The notes: generated by a model not told the origin, from the letters alone. A DNA stretch of 64,000 nucleotides from Rhizophagus clarus (GCA_015698045.1 BLAL01000187.1:310001-374000), one strand, 5' to 3'. Numbered from the stretch's first letter, positions 49,059-61,640 are shown. Program-made: numbers and translations.

Positions 49059-50292
49059 AAAAATTTCTTGGCATGCAAGATACAGCCAATACAGATCTTT
49101 TATTTATTTATTTATTTTTTTTTAAGGGTACTGTTAAGCATATAATTTAGGCCAGAATTAGAAAATTAAATTAGGCCGAGATTCATTGTTGTAAAGCTTT
49201 TGTTAAATTTTTTTTTTTTTTTTCTTTTTCTTTTTTTCTCGATATGAAACGTTTGTTACATATAACATAAAACGTTTTGAATTTGTATCATTTTAACATT
49301 TCTTGGCATGCATATAGACAGACGTACATACATTGGCGTAAGATACTGATTACTGACTGGTCCTCTTTTATTATAGTATATTGTTCATATAACTTAGGCC
49401 GGAACTAGAATAAGAAAGATCAAATTAGACTCCAAGATTTATATTATAATTTATAAACCGTTTTGGATTTACATTTCTTGGCATGCATATACACGTAAGT
49501 ACAGTACATAACGACTTTTGGCATATGAAATATTTATTATATTGTTCATATTATGACCGAACTAGAAAGATCAAATTAAGACTCCCAGATTTATGTTAAG
49601 TAAAAATATAACTTTGTTAATTTTTTGATATGAAACGTGTTGTGATATTATATCCGTTTTTCTTGGCATGTATAAACACGTACTTACATAATGACTTTTG
49701 CATATATCCGTCGGAATCATTTTTACGGTAATATGGTTACGGCACGTGCCGTAAGTTTTGCCAAAATATAGGATCTCTCTCTTTTTTTTTTTAGGATAAA
49801 CTGTTTTTGATTTCTTGGCAAGCATATACATGTACGTACATAATGAACATTTGCCAAGATACAGGTTCTTAAGGTAAAAAATGGTAAACATTATAATTTA
49901 GGCCGGAATTATAAAAAAAAAATTAATTTTGGCCAAACTTTATGTTATGTAAAACATAAACTTTGTTAATTAAACGTGTCATAGTTTTGCATTCACATTT
50001 CTTGGCATGCATATACATGTTACCGTATGTGCATACTTTATATCATACAAGATATAAGTTCAATCCTTTAAGATACTGCTAAACAAATCAATTTAGACCG
50101 GGAATTAGGTTACGTAGTGGTTACGTACTGTACATAACGACTTTTGTCATACAAAAGAATATAACAGAATACGAATAAGATTTATTTATTTATTTATTTT
50201 TTTTTGGCGTACTATTAAACACATAATTTAGAACAAGAATTAGAAAAAAATGAAATTAAACCAAAATTTATATTATGTAAAACATAAAATCC
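49059..50292. repeat. Degenerate tandem repeat family, about six units of 150-240 bp
   Basis: The anchor TTTCTTGGCATGCATATACA, or a close variant, occurs at about 49064, 49299, 49474, 49659, 49811 and 49998. Between anchors, other blocks recur in the same order: TAATTTAGGCCGGAATTAGA, AAATTAGACC..AGATTTATGTTATGTAAAACATAAA, TTTGTTAATTTTTTGATATG, GAAACGTTT. Units differ in length and sequence, so the array is old. No frame persists through it; the frame at 49571-49891 runs antisense across units. Confidence 0.7.
49737..49754. repeat. Perfect 18-bp palindrome with CACGTG core
   Basis: TTACGGCACGTGCCGTAA reads the same on both strands and lies inside one unit of the degenerate tandem array, directly after TTTTACGGTAATATGG. 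The core is the CACGTG E-box that basic helix-loop-helix proteins bind; function here is unknown. Other units of the array lack this palindrome. Confidence 0.6.
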
Positions 50293-53200
50293 GTCAAGTT
50301 CGGTGATTGGGTAACTTTAATGATATATTTAAAATAATATTGGTTCAGATTCGGGGAGGGGGATTTATAAAAGATGGCCAGTAGTAATTTGAATTAGTTA
50401 TATCTTGAATGCTTAAAGATATGCAAAATGTACCAGATTAGGTGAGATTGACATGCTTCTCATACCCTTTCAATGTATCAAAATATGTAATATGTGGATC
50501 ATCAAAATAATTTGGAATTGACGGGATGGATGTTATACCACGGGTATGAATTCAATGTTTTTAAATCGGGTAAAGCGTATTTATAGTCAATGTTATACTC
50601 GGATTTAATTATTAATAAGTAATGATAATAAATTTATCATCAATATTAATGACTAATTGTATAAAATTTATTATATTGGAATTTACCTCGAAGTGAATTT
50701 GTTAATATTTTTTTCGATTAAAAAAATAATAAGGTGAACTAATTATTAAGTGAATTAATCATTAAATGAATGAATGATACACTTAAATGATACATTTTTG
50801 ATATGTAACACTCCCTAAATATATTAATTCAATTAAACGTACATACACATAATGTATTATATAATATTGAAATACAAAGATAAAGTTCTTTATACAACAT
50901 ACCTTTATATAATAATAACATAAGGTTCTTTTTACTCGAAATAAAAAAAGGATTTCTTTGAATAAATTCTACAATTGTTATCAAAATTATTGTCAAAATT
51001 TGAAATTGATGACAAAAATTGAATGACAAGATTGTTATGACAATCAAAGAAAATTCTTTAAAGAAAAAGCACGTAATTTTACGAATAAATTATGAAAATT
51101 TAATGCATAAAGATATACAACTTAATAATATGTAAGGGTCTACATAAAGAAATCTCTAGATAATTTTTGTGCGACATTTACAATTTCTTCTAGACAAAAT
51201 GTGATCGTAAAAATATTGATTATAAAATGAAATGAAACGAATAAAATAAATGAATGTGCATAAATATTATTACTAAGTCATATAAAAGAGACCTGAGTTA
51301 AAAGAATGAATGTGTAACATTTGAAAAAAAACAAAACCGATTATTTATTTTATTTTGTTTTACTATTATACCCATTCAAATTTCAAATTGATTGGTGATA
51401 CATATTACAATAATCTAATTTGCTGTGGCTTTAACCGAAACTTTCACCAACATCGACCGGCTTCAATGATCGCCGATTTAGATATTTTGCACACAAATGA
51501 CATAACACCGCTTTAAGAGAAAAGATGACAGAATCGAATCAAAAAAAAGTCATAACCGATGATGATAATAATAATAACATAATATGTAAATTCAAATTGT
51601 TTCATAAGAAGAAAATTATATTCCCAAAAAAATACAGAGTACATATTATAATTTAAATAATCAAACTCTATATTAGGCCAAATAATAAATAATTATTTGT
51701 GTATCTGTACAATCACAATCACATATGTATGTAACAATCACATATTTCTTTGTTGAATAAAAATTTGCCTAAGTCGGTTCACAACATTTTTTTTTTTTTA
51801 ACGCAATCTCAAACACGGAGTATCATCAAAAATCAATTTGCTCTCTTTCAAAAAAAAAAAAACAAAATTCTTTAAAATGAAACATCTAAAAGAAACAACA
51901 AACCCAGTAAGATAACGGATTAGATGATCGTTGTTTATTCGTTAACCTAAGATTTGTTGTTTACAATCGGGCTAAAAAAAACTAAAAAAAATTAAAAACT
52001 AGCAAAATAAGAGAATAACTTGTAACCCGTTATATGTTAGTAATAAATCAAGTAAACGTGAACGGAAAAATTTTCTTTTTTTTTTTTAATTGGTGCGATT
52101 GGTGCAAGATTTACATTCGGTTTAAAAAAGAATTTTGATTTTTTGATCCAATGATTTTTCAGATAAATTTATGAAAAAGATTTTCGAAACATTTTGTTTA
52201 TTACACCACCAGGAAACTTTTGTACCTATTGTAAAATATTATTTATTTTTAGGAAAAAAAAAAAGGTTTTATTATTCTTTATTTATTATTTATTATTATT
52301 ACTAATTTTCTATTGATAAGGATACGAGAAAATTATCTTTCTTTAATAATTGTAATTACATTTCAATTTATCCTATTCAAAAAAAAAAAAAAAATTATTA
52401 TTTTTTTGAAACAATTGTGTGTTGGGAATTTACATAATCTTGTTCAATAATTCTCTGATTATCTTTACTTTTTCAGTATAAAATTTTCCTTGTCCTTGAT
52501 TTCGCAGATTTTTTAAAGTTTATATTCACTTATTAAGTTTAAGTCTTTTACCCCTTTAGTTTTAGAATATGCATATCATAATTATTAATGTATTGTATTT
52601 TTTTTTTTTTTTTTTTTTAAAAAAAATAAATTAAATTTTACCATATGATTCTTTTCTATTATTATTACTTTTTTATTTCGACTAAATTTAAATTTTTTTT
52701 GAAAATCTTAATTAAACGCATGGATCTTGTATGGATAAAAAAAAAAATCATTTTCTATAATGCAACTAAATATGAAAATGATTCGAATTAAAGTTGTAAT
52801 TCATTGGGTTTTGATCCAAAATTCTAACATTCTACGTACTAGTCTTTTTTAAAGAGGACATATACGGTATAATTATATATTTATATATAACAATGTATAT
52901 AATATATTATCCTTTTATTAAGCAGATCGGATGTTTAAGGAATCGTCCAATTATTATCATTCAAAGGGAAATTTGTTTCAAAAAAAATGTGAGTGAGAAA
53001 ATGGGATGATATCAATTTATGAGCTGATTCCTATCTTTAATATTTAACTATTAATTTTGTGAAATAAAAGAATAATTGTCAGTTTTCGATGAGTTTGATT
53101 CGTTAAATCATGATTTAAAAACATATCATTTTTTTTGTTATTTTATTATTTTTCCAAACATCTTTTTTTTTTTTTTTTTGTGCAAGTAACGTTTTACTAA

Positions 53201-53801
53201 AATTGAGTTCGAATTTGGTATCCTATTTTTTCATATTAGATATAATAGTTTCACCCTTTTAATTATATACGTCCTCCCCTTTTGTTACATGTAGTAAGGC
53301 TGTGGTCTGTAGTGAAACTACAATACTGTAATATATCAATTATTTTAAATTACTCTATTCCTTATTTAGTTACCAACGAGTTGTCTTTCCCTAATATAAA
53401 TAATTAAATTGTACATATTTTTTTATTTATATTATTATATTATTTATATTACATTCTCACCAATTTGGTAAACTATTAAATTTTTGTTTATAAATACAAG
53501 CTCGGTAATAATTGGTTGTCAAAAGAAAAAAAAATTTTTTTTTCAGTACTTTGATAGTACTTTTTAAAAAGAAAAATTAAAAATAACACTGTATAAATTA
53601 TAACCCTTAAAAACTCCAAGTTTTCCTCGTTTTTTTTTTAATCCTTTCTTTCTTTTTTTTTTTATTCTCTCTCTTTTGACAATTTTTTGTTTTTCGTTCC
53701 TTAAATATTTTTCTTAATCCATTTTGGATTATCATTATATTTATTTTTTAATAAATAAATAAAAAAAATTTTTATTATAGATTAAACGTCATTTCTGGAA
53801 A
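50293..53801. other. Gene-free region upstream of the NADPH oxidase
   Basis: AT-rich with A/T runs (51850, 52380, 52600, 53165, 53530). I see no gene on either strand. The frame 50829-51047 (minus) is Ile/Phe-rich with no domain. The last few hundred bases before 53802 are a pyrimidine-rich strand with T tracts, similar in style to the leaders of the Ran and Nrg1-like genes, so the oxidase promoter and leader are probably here. Confidence 0.4.
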
Positions 53802-55443
53802 ATGGCCGAAGCTTCGTTCTTTGAAAGAGAATTTGCGCCTAGGCGTTTATTTTTTTGGATATTTTGGTTTGGTACTCATGCGGGTTTATTTGCATATGGT
53901 TATATTAAACAAAGGGATGACCCTGAACTTAGTAGGCTTACGAATATTGGATTATCCGTAATGATGTCTCGTGGTGCCGGTTTATGTTTAGCTTATGATG
54001 GTGCATTGATTCTTTTACCAGTTTGTAGAAATATAATAAGATTTTTACGTCTCACTTTTTTGAACAAATTGATTCCTTTTGATGAAAATATTTGGTTCCA
54101 TCGTCAAGTTGCTTATTCCATATTGCTTTGGACTTTGGTTCATACTTTTGCTCATTATATTAATTTTATAAGAGCTGAAGAATTAAATATCGCTCCGGCT
54201 TGGGCTATTCATTATAAAGCTCCCGCTGGTATAACTGGTCATATTATGTTACTTTTGATGGCTTTAATGTATACTTCTGCTCATCGTTCTATAAGACAAC
54301 AATCATTTGAAACTTTTTGGTATACTCATCATTTAGCTTTCATCTTTATGTTATGTCTTTATACTCATGCCGTTGGTTGTTTCGTAAAAACAAATCCTGA
54401 TATTGTACCAAAACGTTGTAAAGGTTATTTCTCTTGGCATTTCACAATTTGGGGTGGAATCATTTATTTCTTTGAACGTGTTATAAGAGAAATTAGAAGT
54501 CGTCAACCAACTCAAATTACAAAAGTTATTAATCATCCTTCAAAAGCTATTGAAATTCAATTTACAAAATCTTCTTTCAAATATAAGGCTGGTCAATATT
54601 TATTTTTAAATGTACCAAAAATTTCAAGTCTTCAATGGCATCCTTTCACCATCACTTCTGCTCCTGATGATCCTTATGTTTCTGTACATATTCGTCAAGT
54701 TGGTGATTTTACTGAAGAATTGGGTGAAGTACTTGGTTGTAATATTCCAACTGAAAAAGGTTATATACCAAAAGAATTACCTGAACTTCGTATTGATGGT
54801 CCTTTTGGTGCTCCTGCTGAAGATGTTTTTGATAATGAAATTGCAATTTTGGTCGGTTGTGGTATTGGTGTAACTCCATTTGCTTCAATCTTAAAAAATA
54901 TTTGGTAAGTAATATAGTGATTCCTAACGATTCTTGTATATATTAATATATCAACTAATTAATTCACATCTTTTCTTTAGGTATCAACATAAAAATAATA
55001 GACCATCAAAATTACGTCGTGTAGAATTCTTTTGGATTTGTCGGGATACCGGTTCTTTTGAATGGTTTCAATCATTATTAAAGACATTGGAAGCAACACA
55101 ATTAGAAGAAGGATTTTTAAAATTCCACATTTACCTTACATCAAAATTACGTGAATCCACCATTCAAAATATTGTTATAAATGATGTATCAAGTTCTTAT
55201 GATCCTTTAACAGATTTGGAATCACGTACTCATTATGGTAGACCAAATTTCAGTGACGTATTTTTAAGATTAAAGAGAGCCATAGAAAGTGGAAGATATT
55301 TACCTGGTGCAGAAAGAAATTTAAAAACCAATGTTGGTGTATATTATTGTGGTCCCTCCGCTTTAGCTAAGAGTCTTAAAATTGAAGTTAATAAAGCCAA
55401 TACTGAAGGAATAAGATTCTCTTTCCATAAAGAGCATTTCTAA
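53802..55443 (+). CDS. noxA: NADPH oxidase, fungal NoxA type (no EF-hands)
   Basis: Two exons, 53802-54904 and 54981-55443, 1566 nt, 521 aa. The N-terminal ferric-reductase-like domain has about six membrane helices with haem histidines in the canonical pairs H100/H114 and H176/H189. The FAD motif HPFTITSAP is at 280-288, the NADPH motif GCGIGVTPFASIL at about 352-364, then FFWICRD, YCGP near 500, and the terminal Phe of KEHF typical of Nox proteins. It passes electrons from NADPH across the membrane to oxygen, making superoxide. There are no EF-hand or long N-terminal extensions, so it is of the NoxA (Nox1) rather than NoxB or NoxC type. In fungi NoxA acts with NoxR and Rac in hyphal growth, fruiting and symbiosis signalling; those partners are not in the window. 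Confidence 0.95.
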
Positions 55444-55706
55444 AAAAAAAATTAACATTAAAGGATAATTTAATTTTTTTAAAGAAGAAAAAAAAAAAAG
55501 AAAAATTTAGATATAATATATATATTTTTTTTTTTTTTTTTTTTTTGGTGGGGAACGGGGATTTTTTTTTTTAATTTAATTTTTTTTAATGTTAGTGATT
55601 TTTTTTTTCATAGTGCTTTTTTTTATTACCACCTTCCTTTTTTTTGCCACCAATTAATCATTTATAAAAAAAAAAAAAAAAAAAAAAAAAATCATGCTTT
55701 TTGGGT

Positions 55707-55735
55707 TTTTAGTATTTTATTAAAATACTAAAAAA
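55707..55735. terminator. Inverted repeat downstream of the oxidase gene
   Basis: TTTTTAGTATTTTA is followed at once by its reverse complement TAAAATACTAAAAA, separated by a single T, about 265 bp after the stop codon. It would form a stem of 14 pairs in RNA. A role in transcript 3' processing is only a guess, since fungal termination does not depend on hairpins. Confidence 0.25.
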
Positions 55736-56490
55736 AAAAACTTTATTTGTAAAATTATTTTTTCGCATAGGGGTCATATTTGTGTGTTTTTTTTTCTTTT
55801 CTTACATCATTTTCTTTTTTTTTTGTATACAATTTTCTTATAATACATTTTTTTTTTTTAATTTTTTTTTTTTATAAATATTGAGAAAAAAAAAAAAATG
55901 GTTTTTTTTTATACATAATACATACACTTATATATATTATTTATATTCGAAATTCAAAATGTAAATTGATCTTTATATTTAATGTCAACGTCTATATTAA
56001 AAAAAAATATATAGAACTTACAAAAAAAAAAAAGAAAAGCATAATAACAAGTTTAAAGTTTGTAGTGTGTGTGAAGAAAAAAAAAACCATTAAAAGTCTT
56101 TGATCCGATCTTTAAAAAAAAAGGTTGAAAAAAAACATAGCTCCAATTTTTTTTTTAATTGACATTTAATTTTTGACATTTTAATTTTGACATTTTTTGA
56201 CATTACGTAAAATTTATTTATCGTACGAATTTATCGTAAAAAGCATTAAAGAGTTTAGATTTGTTACCGAAATTACAACAAAGTGAAAGTGAAGATTACA
56301 TAAGAGTTTAACAAAATTATCGTACAAAGCATAACAGATAAGAAATTATTGAAAATAGCAACAAAAGATTTTTTTTTTTTTTTTCTCCGTTTTTGTGAAA
56401 AATAAAAAAAAATCCTATTTAGGTTAACCATGATCTACACAGTGATCCAAATTTAGTAATTTAAGTATTAAAAAGAAAAAAAAACCGCGT

Positions 56491-56556
56491 TTTCCGAAAT
56501 TTCCGAAATTTCCGAAATTTCCGAGTTCCCCGAATTCCCCGAATTCCCCGAATTTT
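56491..56556. repeat. 10-bp tandem repeat in two variants
   Basis: About three and a half copies of TTTCCGAAAT are followed directly by three copies of TTCCCCGAAT. The variants share a TTCC.GAA-type core, so the second array probably arose by a change in the first and local expansion. GC content is well above the surroundings. Confidence 0.75.
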
Positions 56557-56883
56557 TCCTATATTTATTGTTTATTTTAATTTATTTTTTAAAATTAAAA
56601 TTTCCTGATTAATAAATAATTATATAACAAAAACCGGTCATCGATCGAAATTTAAAAACTGTGCCAAAAAAATGTTTTCTAGACTAACCTTTCTTTTATG
56701 GAGAAAAAGGATATTCAAAATTTTTTTATTTTTTCTCTAAAAGGATATTATTATCATAAACTTTATAGTAAAACAAGTTAAAAAAAAAAAAAATGATAAA
56801 CTTTATAGTAAAAAAAAGACGACAAAAGATTTTTAACGATATACGATATACTCTCCCTATATACCGTAACGATATAAAGGAGA

Positions 56884-57625
56884 TAAGGGTCTGGTTCTGG
56901 TAAACCCTGTCAGTGAAAAGTCTATGATTGTCGGTGAAGTAATTGCCAGGGTCATTTCAACGATAAATGTTTCATCGACAGTCTTTTCGCCGAAAGTCAT
57001 TTCCCTGCTTCCAGTGCAAATTAAAATTCTTTTTATAAAATTAAGCTATAAAGTATAAATAGTTTTTTTTTATAAATAAAATATTTAATATGAGTAGACA
57101 GAATAAAATGGAGGTACGAAATCCCGACATTCAAAATCCAGACAGTATAAAAGTATAAAATCACTTTAATTATCTTCGTAACTTCCTTTGCTCGCTTCGC
57201 TCGCAAGTTTTTTTTCCTAACCCTTCCTAACCCTAACCATAACCCTACTAACCCTAAGCTAACTAAGCTAACCCTAAGCTAACCCTAAACGTTTAACCCT
57301 AAGTAACTCCTATCTTATATAAAAAATCCAGTGTGAAACTCCTATCTTATGCTAATAAAAAATATTAATGACCTGTTGGGATACAGACGGGATTTTGGGT
57401 GTCGGGGTTTTGAGTTTCGGATTTCAGACGGCTCCCTTTAGGGAAAGGGTATATTGTTCCCAATAAACATAAGATTGATATTTCATATTACATATATTCT
57501 TTTTGCATACACTTTATCGTATTATATAACAAATAATTTTGGCTAGTTGTATAAGTTATATTTGTAGTGAAACATTTGTCGATGAAATGATTGTCAGTGA
57601 AGTGAGCTAAACCCGACCAGGATAT
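56884..57625. repeat. Nested inverted-repeat structure with telomere-like core
   Basis: Outer arms: 56952-56974 and the reverse complement of 57568-57590 match at 21 of 23 positions (shared AAATGTTTCA and TCATTTCA). Inner arms: 57118-57143 and the reverse complement of 57386-57411 match at about 20 of 26 positions (shared CCCGACA, CAAAATCC). Between the inner arms lies a palindromic GCTCGCTTCGCTCGC block at 57190-57204 and CCCTAA repeats at 57216-57303. CAGTGAA-type segments occur outside the outer arms on both sides. It could be a foldback element or two nested miniature elements. No reading frame. Confidence 0.5.
57216..57303. repeat. Interstitial telomere-like CCCTAA repeats
   Basis: Five exact CCCTAA hexamers plus degenerate forms (CCTAACCCTT, ACCATAACCCTAC, AAGCTAACTAAGCTAACC) in 88 bp. 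TTAGGG/CCCTAA is the telomere repeat of most filamentous fungi. The stretch is too degenerate and too internal to be a working chromosome end in this window. Confidence 0.7.
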
Positions 57626-59290
57626 AAAAATATACCATTTTGATGATATAAGTCATATAACGAAAGTTACGAATGTTATGAACGAATTATAATGTTATTG
57701 ACTAACCGATTTTGAATATGGTAAAATTCTTTTTTCAAAAAATTTATGACTTAATCTATAAAAATCCTTATAAAATCTTTAGAGCGTTTTCTTCACTACG
57801 TGACTTTTGGCCGGCATTATGGCATTAAGAAATTAATTTTGTGATGAATAAAGGTGTGATGCAGGGCGATAAAATTTTATTATAATCACGTGAGAAAGAT
57901 AATACTGGACATCAGGTAAGATATATTGATCACGTGCAACCAATCATATTTTTAAAAAATCGTGCAAACTTTAATTTTTAATTTTAGATTTTAAACTCAT
58001 TTTAAATTTTTTAGATTCACTCATAAAATCCTTAATTTATACTAACAAACTTTAATTTTATTTAAATTTCATTTAAATTATAAACATTATAGATTCACTT
58101 TAGACTTGCTTTTTAATTTATAAAATTCTTTTATAAAAATCTTTTTACAGAAATAAAAATATAAATAAAGCTTGAAATACAAAGTCTTTAAACTATAAAA
58201 ATCTTTTAAAAAAGTCTTTTTAAAACTATAAAATTCTTTTTTAAAATACAAATAAAAAACATTTTTTAAAAGTCCCATTTTATTTTATAATATAATGTAA
58301 TATATTCAAAAGAAAAGGTTGAAAACAAGTTAATAAATCTGTAAATAATCTAATTTAATAAACAAAAAAATTAAAATTTCAAATTATGGAAAATTTTTAC
58401 CAAAAATCAAAAGAAATTTGATTTAAATGTTTTTATAAATCATCAATCATATTATTGAAATTTTCAATATTTTTCCTATAATTAAAAAATAAAAAAATCC
58501 TATGAAAAATGCATGAAATTTTCTTATAAAAATAAATTTTATTTGAAATTATTACAAATAATCCAAACTATTTAAAGTAACATTATGATTTCTTTTTTAT
58601 TTAAAACTTTTTTATATTTATGAAGGAAAAAAAAAGGTAATTTATTTAATATATAAAATATATTTTCATAAGATAAATAAAAATAATTGTTTTTGTTGTT
58701 TTTATAAACTATAAATTTAAAATATATGTTAATTATGTATTAAACATAATATATAACACAATCAATAAATGTTACCTAAAATAAATAAAAAATAATAATA
58801 AAAATATGTAATTCAATGAAAATCTGTAATTTTTACAATTCATCTTTACTTTTTATTTTTTATTTTTTTTCTTTAAATATAAATATAATAAAAGACAAAT
58901 TATTTTTGTCTTTTTTTTTGTTAAGATTATTATTAATTTAGTTTTTTTTATATGTGATTGTGCATCAATAATATAAATTATCAATTTTTAATCAATTCAT
59001 ATATCATTAATCATTAGTAATAATATTTATTAACATCTTTTTAAAATATGTAATCTCAAACATCTTCCAAAAATTTAAATAGAATTTTAGAACACATTAA
59101 GAATATATGAAAAGAAAAGAAAATCAACTTATTTTTATTTTTTGTATAAAATTAAAATGGCTAATAAAAATACTTTAAAAATATAATTTAGAAGTTTTTC
59201 TAAAATTAGTATTATTTAGACATAATTAGAGAAATATATAACAATCAGTGAAAATGTTATATCTATTATAATTAATGATTTTTAATTTTT
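57626..59290. other. AT-rich spacer with MITE remnant and AAATCTTTTA-type repeats
   Basis: 57781-57930 carries GGCCGGCATTATGG, GGTGTGATGCAGG and AATCACGTGA blocks resembling the miniature element at 7225-7841, so it is probably a damaged relative. 58090-58270 consists of loose repeats with CTATAAAATTCTTTT and AAAATCTTTT motifs. The frame at 58087-58278 is a by-product of those repeats. The rest shows nothing. Confidence 0.4.
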
Positions 59291-61640
59291 TATATAAAAG
59301 AATTGGGGGGCACTCTTTTTACCGATCATTTCGTCTATTTTTTTTCAAGAAGTTTGAAAGTAAAAAGTTAGCTTTTTCTACCCTTTAGTCCTAATAAAAG
59401 GGTCTTTTTCTTTATGGAACTTGTCTGTCTGTCTCTGTGGAATGCCTGGAACCAAAAAACACAGATGTTTTGGGCTTTTAATTTGTGTTTTGGTTTTACT
59501 ACCAACTTTTTATGTTTGCACAGTATTTGTGAAAAGACTCTTGACGCTTAAAGGAGAACTTATTTTTCTTGCCAGCTACCCAGACATCATTATTTTGCCT
59601 GGATAAGCTAAGAAATTATCAAGACTAAGTTTTCTTTTAGATGATGTTTCGTACTGTAAATTGTGGAATAGCTTAATAGTTTTGCTTGATAGATGGGCTG
59701 GTTATTAGTTGGTGGTTTTTGACAGATGTAGTCGTTAGGTTGCTTTTCTTTAGTGGATGTTTGGTTGGTTTTCCTGTTTTAGGTGGATTTTACTAACTTG
59801 TTTTTGATATTTTAATATTCTGGAATTTTTTCTGTTTCTTCGCTGGGCTTGGTGGGGAAGTAGAGGGTATTGAAATGTTGATCTTATTAGCAATCACTGG
59901 ATTTCCATTGGATCGCTTTCAATTGTTATTTATATATCATTTTTTTAGTTTTGTGCATGTGTCACATATCCCTTATTACGTGCCTATAAGGTGTCATTGG
60001 ATTGGTATTTTATTTTTATTACTTTTATATTTGTTTAATTTGTGAACTTTTACTTTGGAAAATCAGTACCAATTTTGTTCAATACTCTGTCAGCTCCTAG
60101 TTAAGCGCTTCATTTCTTCAAGGTGTATCTGTTTTGTGTCTCCTTATCTTGGAGCTTCAGCTTTCGGGATTTCAAGTACTTTGAGTTGGAAATGCTTTAT
60201 AGGAATTGTAGAGTGAGAAGATGTGAGCTCATCCTATAAGAACATCCCTGATCTGACTCAGCTGTTATGCGTATGGTCTATTTAAGGTCTAATAGGAATT
60301 TAAATCTATACAAATTTTTTTCTCTTACCCAGTACGTGCTAGACACTACTAATTCTGCAGGATCAAGCTTTGGAAGTAGCGATGGAATTGATACCTAAAA
60401 AATTTACAAAAAAAGATATAAAAAATTTTTTTACCAGTGTTCATTAATTCTAGTATTACACTGCCTCTAGAATGGAGTGCACGCCTTGTCTGTGATTGTG
60501 GGGCCAATTGGCTAAGTGGTCACCTACTATAGCGATGAAGGTATAGATTATAGATATCACCCAAATCCAAAATAATTTGGAATTATGGCAACCCAAATGT
60601 ACAAATCCAAATTAATTTACAAATTACATATATAAATTTTGTAATTTGTACATTTGGGATTTGAAAATTATGGCTGTCAAAATGTACAAATTAATTTGGG
60701 ATTTATTTAAAATAATTTGGGTAGCAGATATAGTGGTAACATATAATAGCTGGTGTTTGCACCATGATACGTTAATCCCAAATCAGAGAGTTGGGTTAGT
60801 AATGCACTTATGTAAGTGTTTCCAAGTTTTGAAGTAGCCAACAATTTTCCATTTTCCATCTGCGAACTTTATTTTCTTAAACATTTTGATGTTCAGTTCC
60901 CTCAGAAATACTTTGTATTAGGGTTCCACCATTGTCATCAAGGTAGAAGGGTCAAATATCACAGCTTGGAATTGCTCTCTTTCTTTTCGTTCTTTGAGCG
61001 ACCATAATGCGAAGAACCATCAAGTAAAGGGTACTGGTGAGGAAAACCATCTATTGTGATTCTGATTCATATTTCCTGAAAAATTCTGAAATAACTAATC
61101 TACAGCGAACAGTCATATACTTGTACTGACACTTGAGACTGATCGATATAATGTTTTTCCAAATAGATAGATGCTTTAATAGCATGTAGTTGTTCCACTT
61201 TGCCGGTATATCATAAATAAGGATATCTTGAACGAAAGCGCATCCCAAGGGTGCTTGATATCCAGTGATTATATGAATCGCCTCTTTCTCTGACGTCTTC
61301 TATTTCTTTTCATTACCAGATGATTTTGGTATAGACGCTGCAGAGATAGATGCCTTATCAGTTATTGTTTCCTTAGGCTGAGGAGTTAGCAGAGATGAAA
61401 AAATGACAGGTTGGACAGGTTTCTCGTCTCATGAATCTGCAAAGTTGGGGTCTACATAAGAAACCTTCTTGTTCTTATTTTTCTTCTTGCCTTTTCCTTT
61501 AGGAGTCGATTCAGCATATATTGTTAGTGTGACCAGATTTGATTGGTGTGATGCAGGTGATGAATTATCCATATCCATCTTCTGTGTAATAGCCAGTTCT
61601 TGATTTTGTGACATATTATTTATGTCCCTATTTTTTGGGG
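59291..61640 (-). pseudogene. Eroded LINE-type retroelement fragment (ORF1-like, minus strand)
   Basis: Composition changes to less AT-rich at about 59291. On the minus strand, from ATG 61614, a frame reads MSQNQELAITQKMDMDN through a Lys-rich KGKGKKKNKNKK block to a stop at 61429; further on, pieces in several frames read APLGCAFVQDILIYDIPAKW, NNYMLLKHLSIWKNIISISL, KCQYKYMTVRCRLVI and then WSLKERKERE. The Lys-rich start followed by an RRM-like segment (YDIPAKWNNYMLLKHL, then ISISLKCQ) is the layout I expect for ORF1 of fungal LINE-like elements. Many stops and shifts are present and I find no reverse-transcriptase motif, so the assignment is tentative. A small inverted-repeat insertion sits at about 60556-60731. 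Confidence 0.4.
60556..60731. mobile_element. Short inverted-repeat element built of AAATCC/ATTTGGG blocks
   Basis: The left side has ACCCAAATCCAAAATAATTT, the right side AAAATAATTTGGGT, and the middle holds ACCCAAATGTACAAATCC against TGTACATTTGGGATTTG. The whole of about 175 bp can fold on itself. It lies inside the eroded LINE-like stretch, so it inserted there later. No target duplication is certain. Confidence 0.5.

Larger units (their letters stand above)
55444..56884. other. 3' region of the oxidase gene and homopolymer-rich spacer
   Basis: T and A tracts dominate to about 56060. A small perfect hairpin TTTTTAGTATTTTA / TAAAATACTAAAAA sits at 55707-55735, soon after the stop codon. Beyond 56160 come TTTGACATT repeats (56158-56205) and the 10-bp tandem repeat listed separately. 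No gene is visible. Confidence 0.4.

Noticed and set aside
59421-59606. Plus-strand frame with a hydrophobic segment (61 aa)
   Set aside because: Lies in the eroded LINE-like stretch on the opposite strand; could pass for a small membrane protein but has no support.
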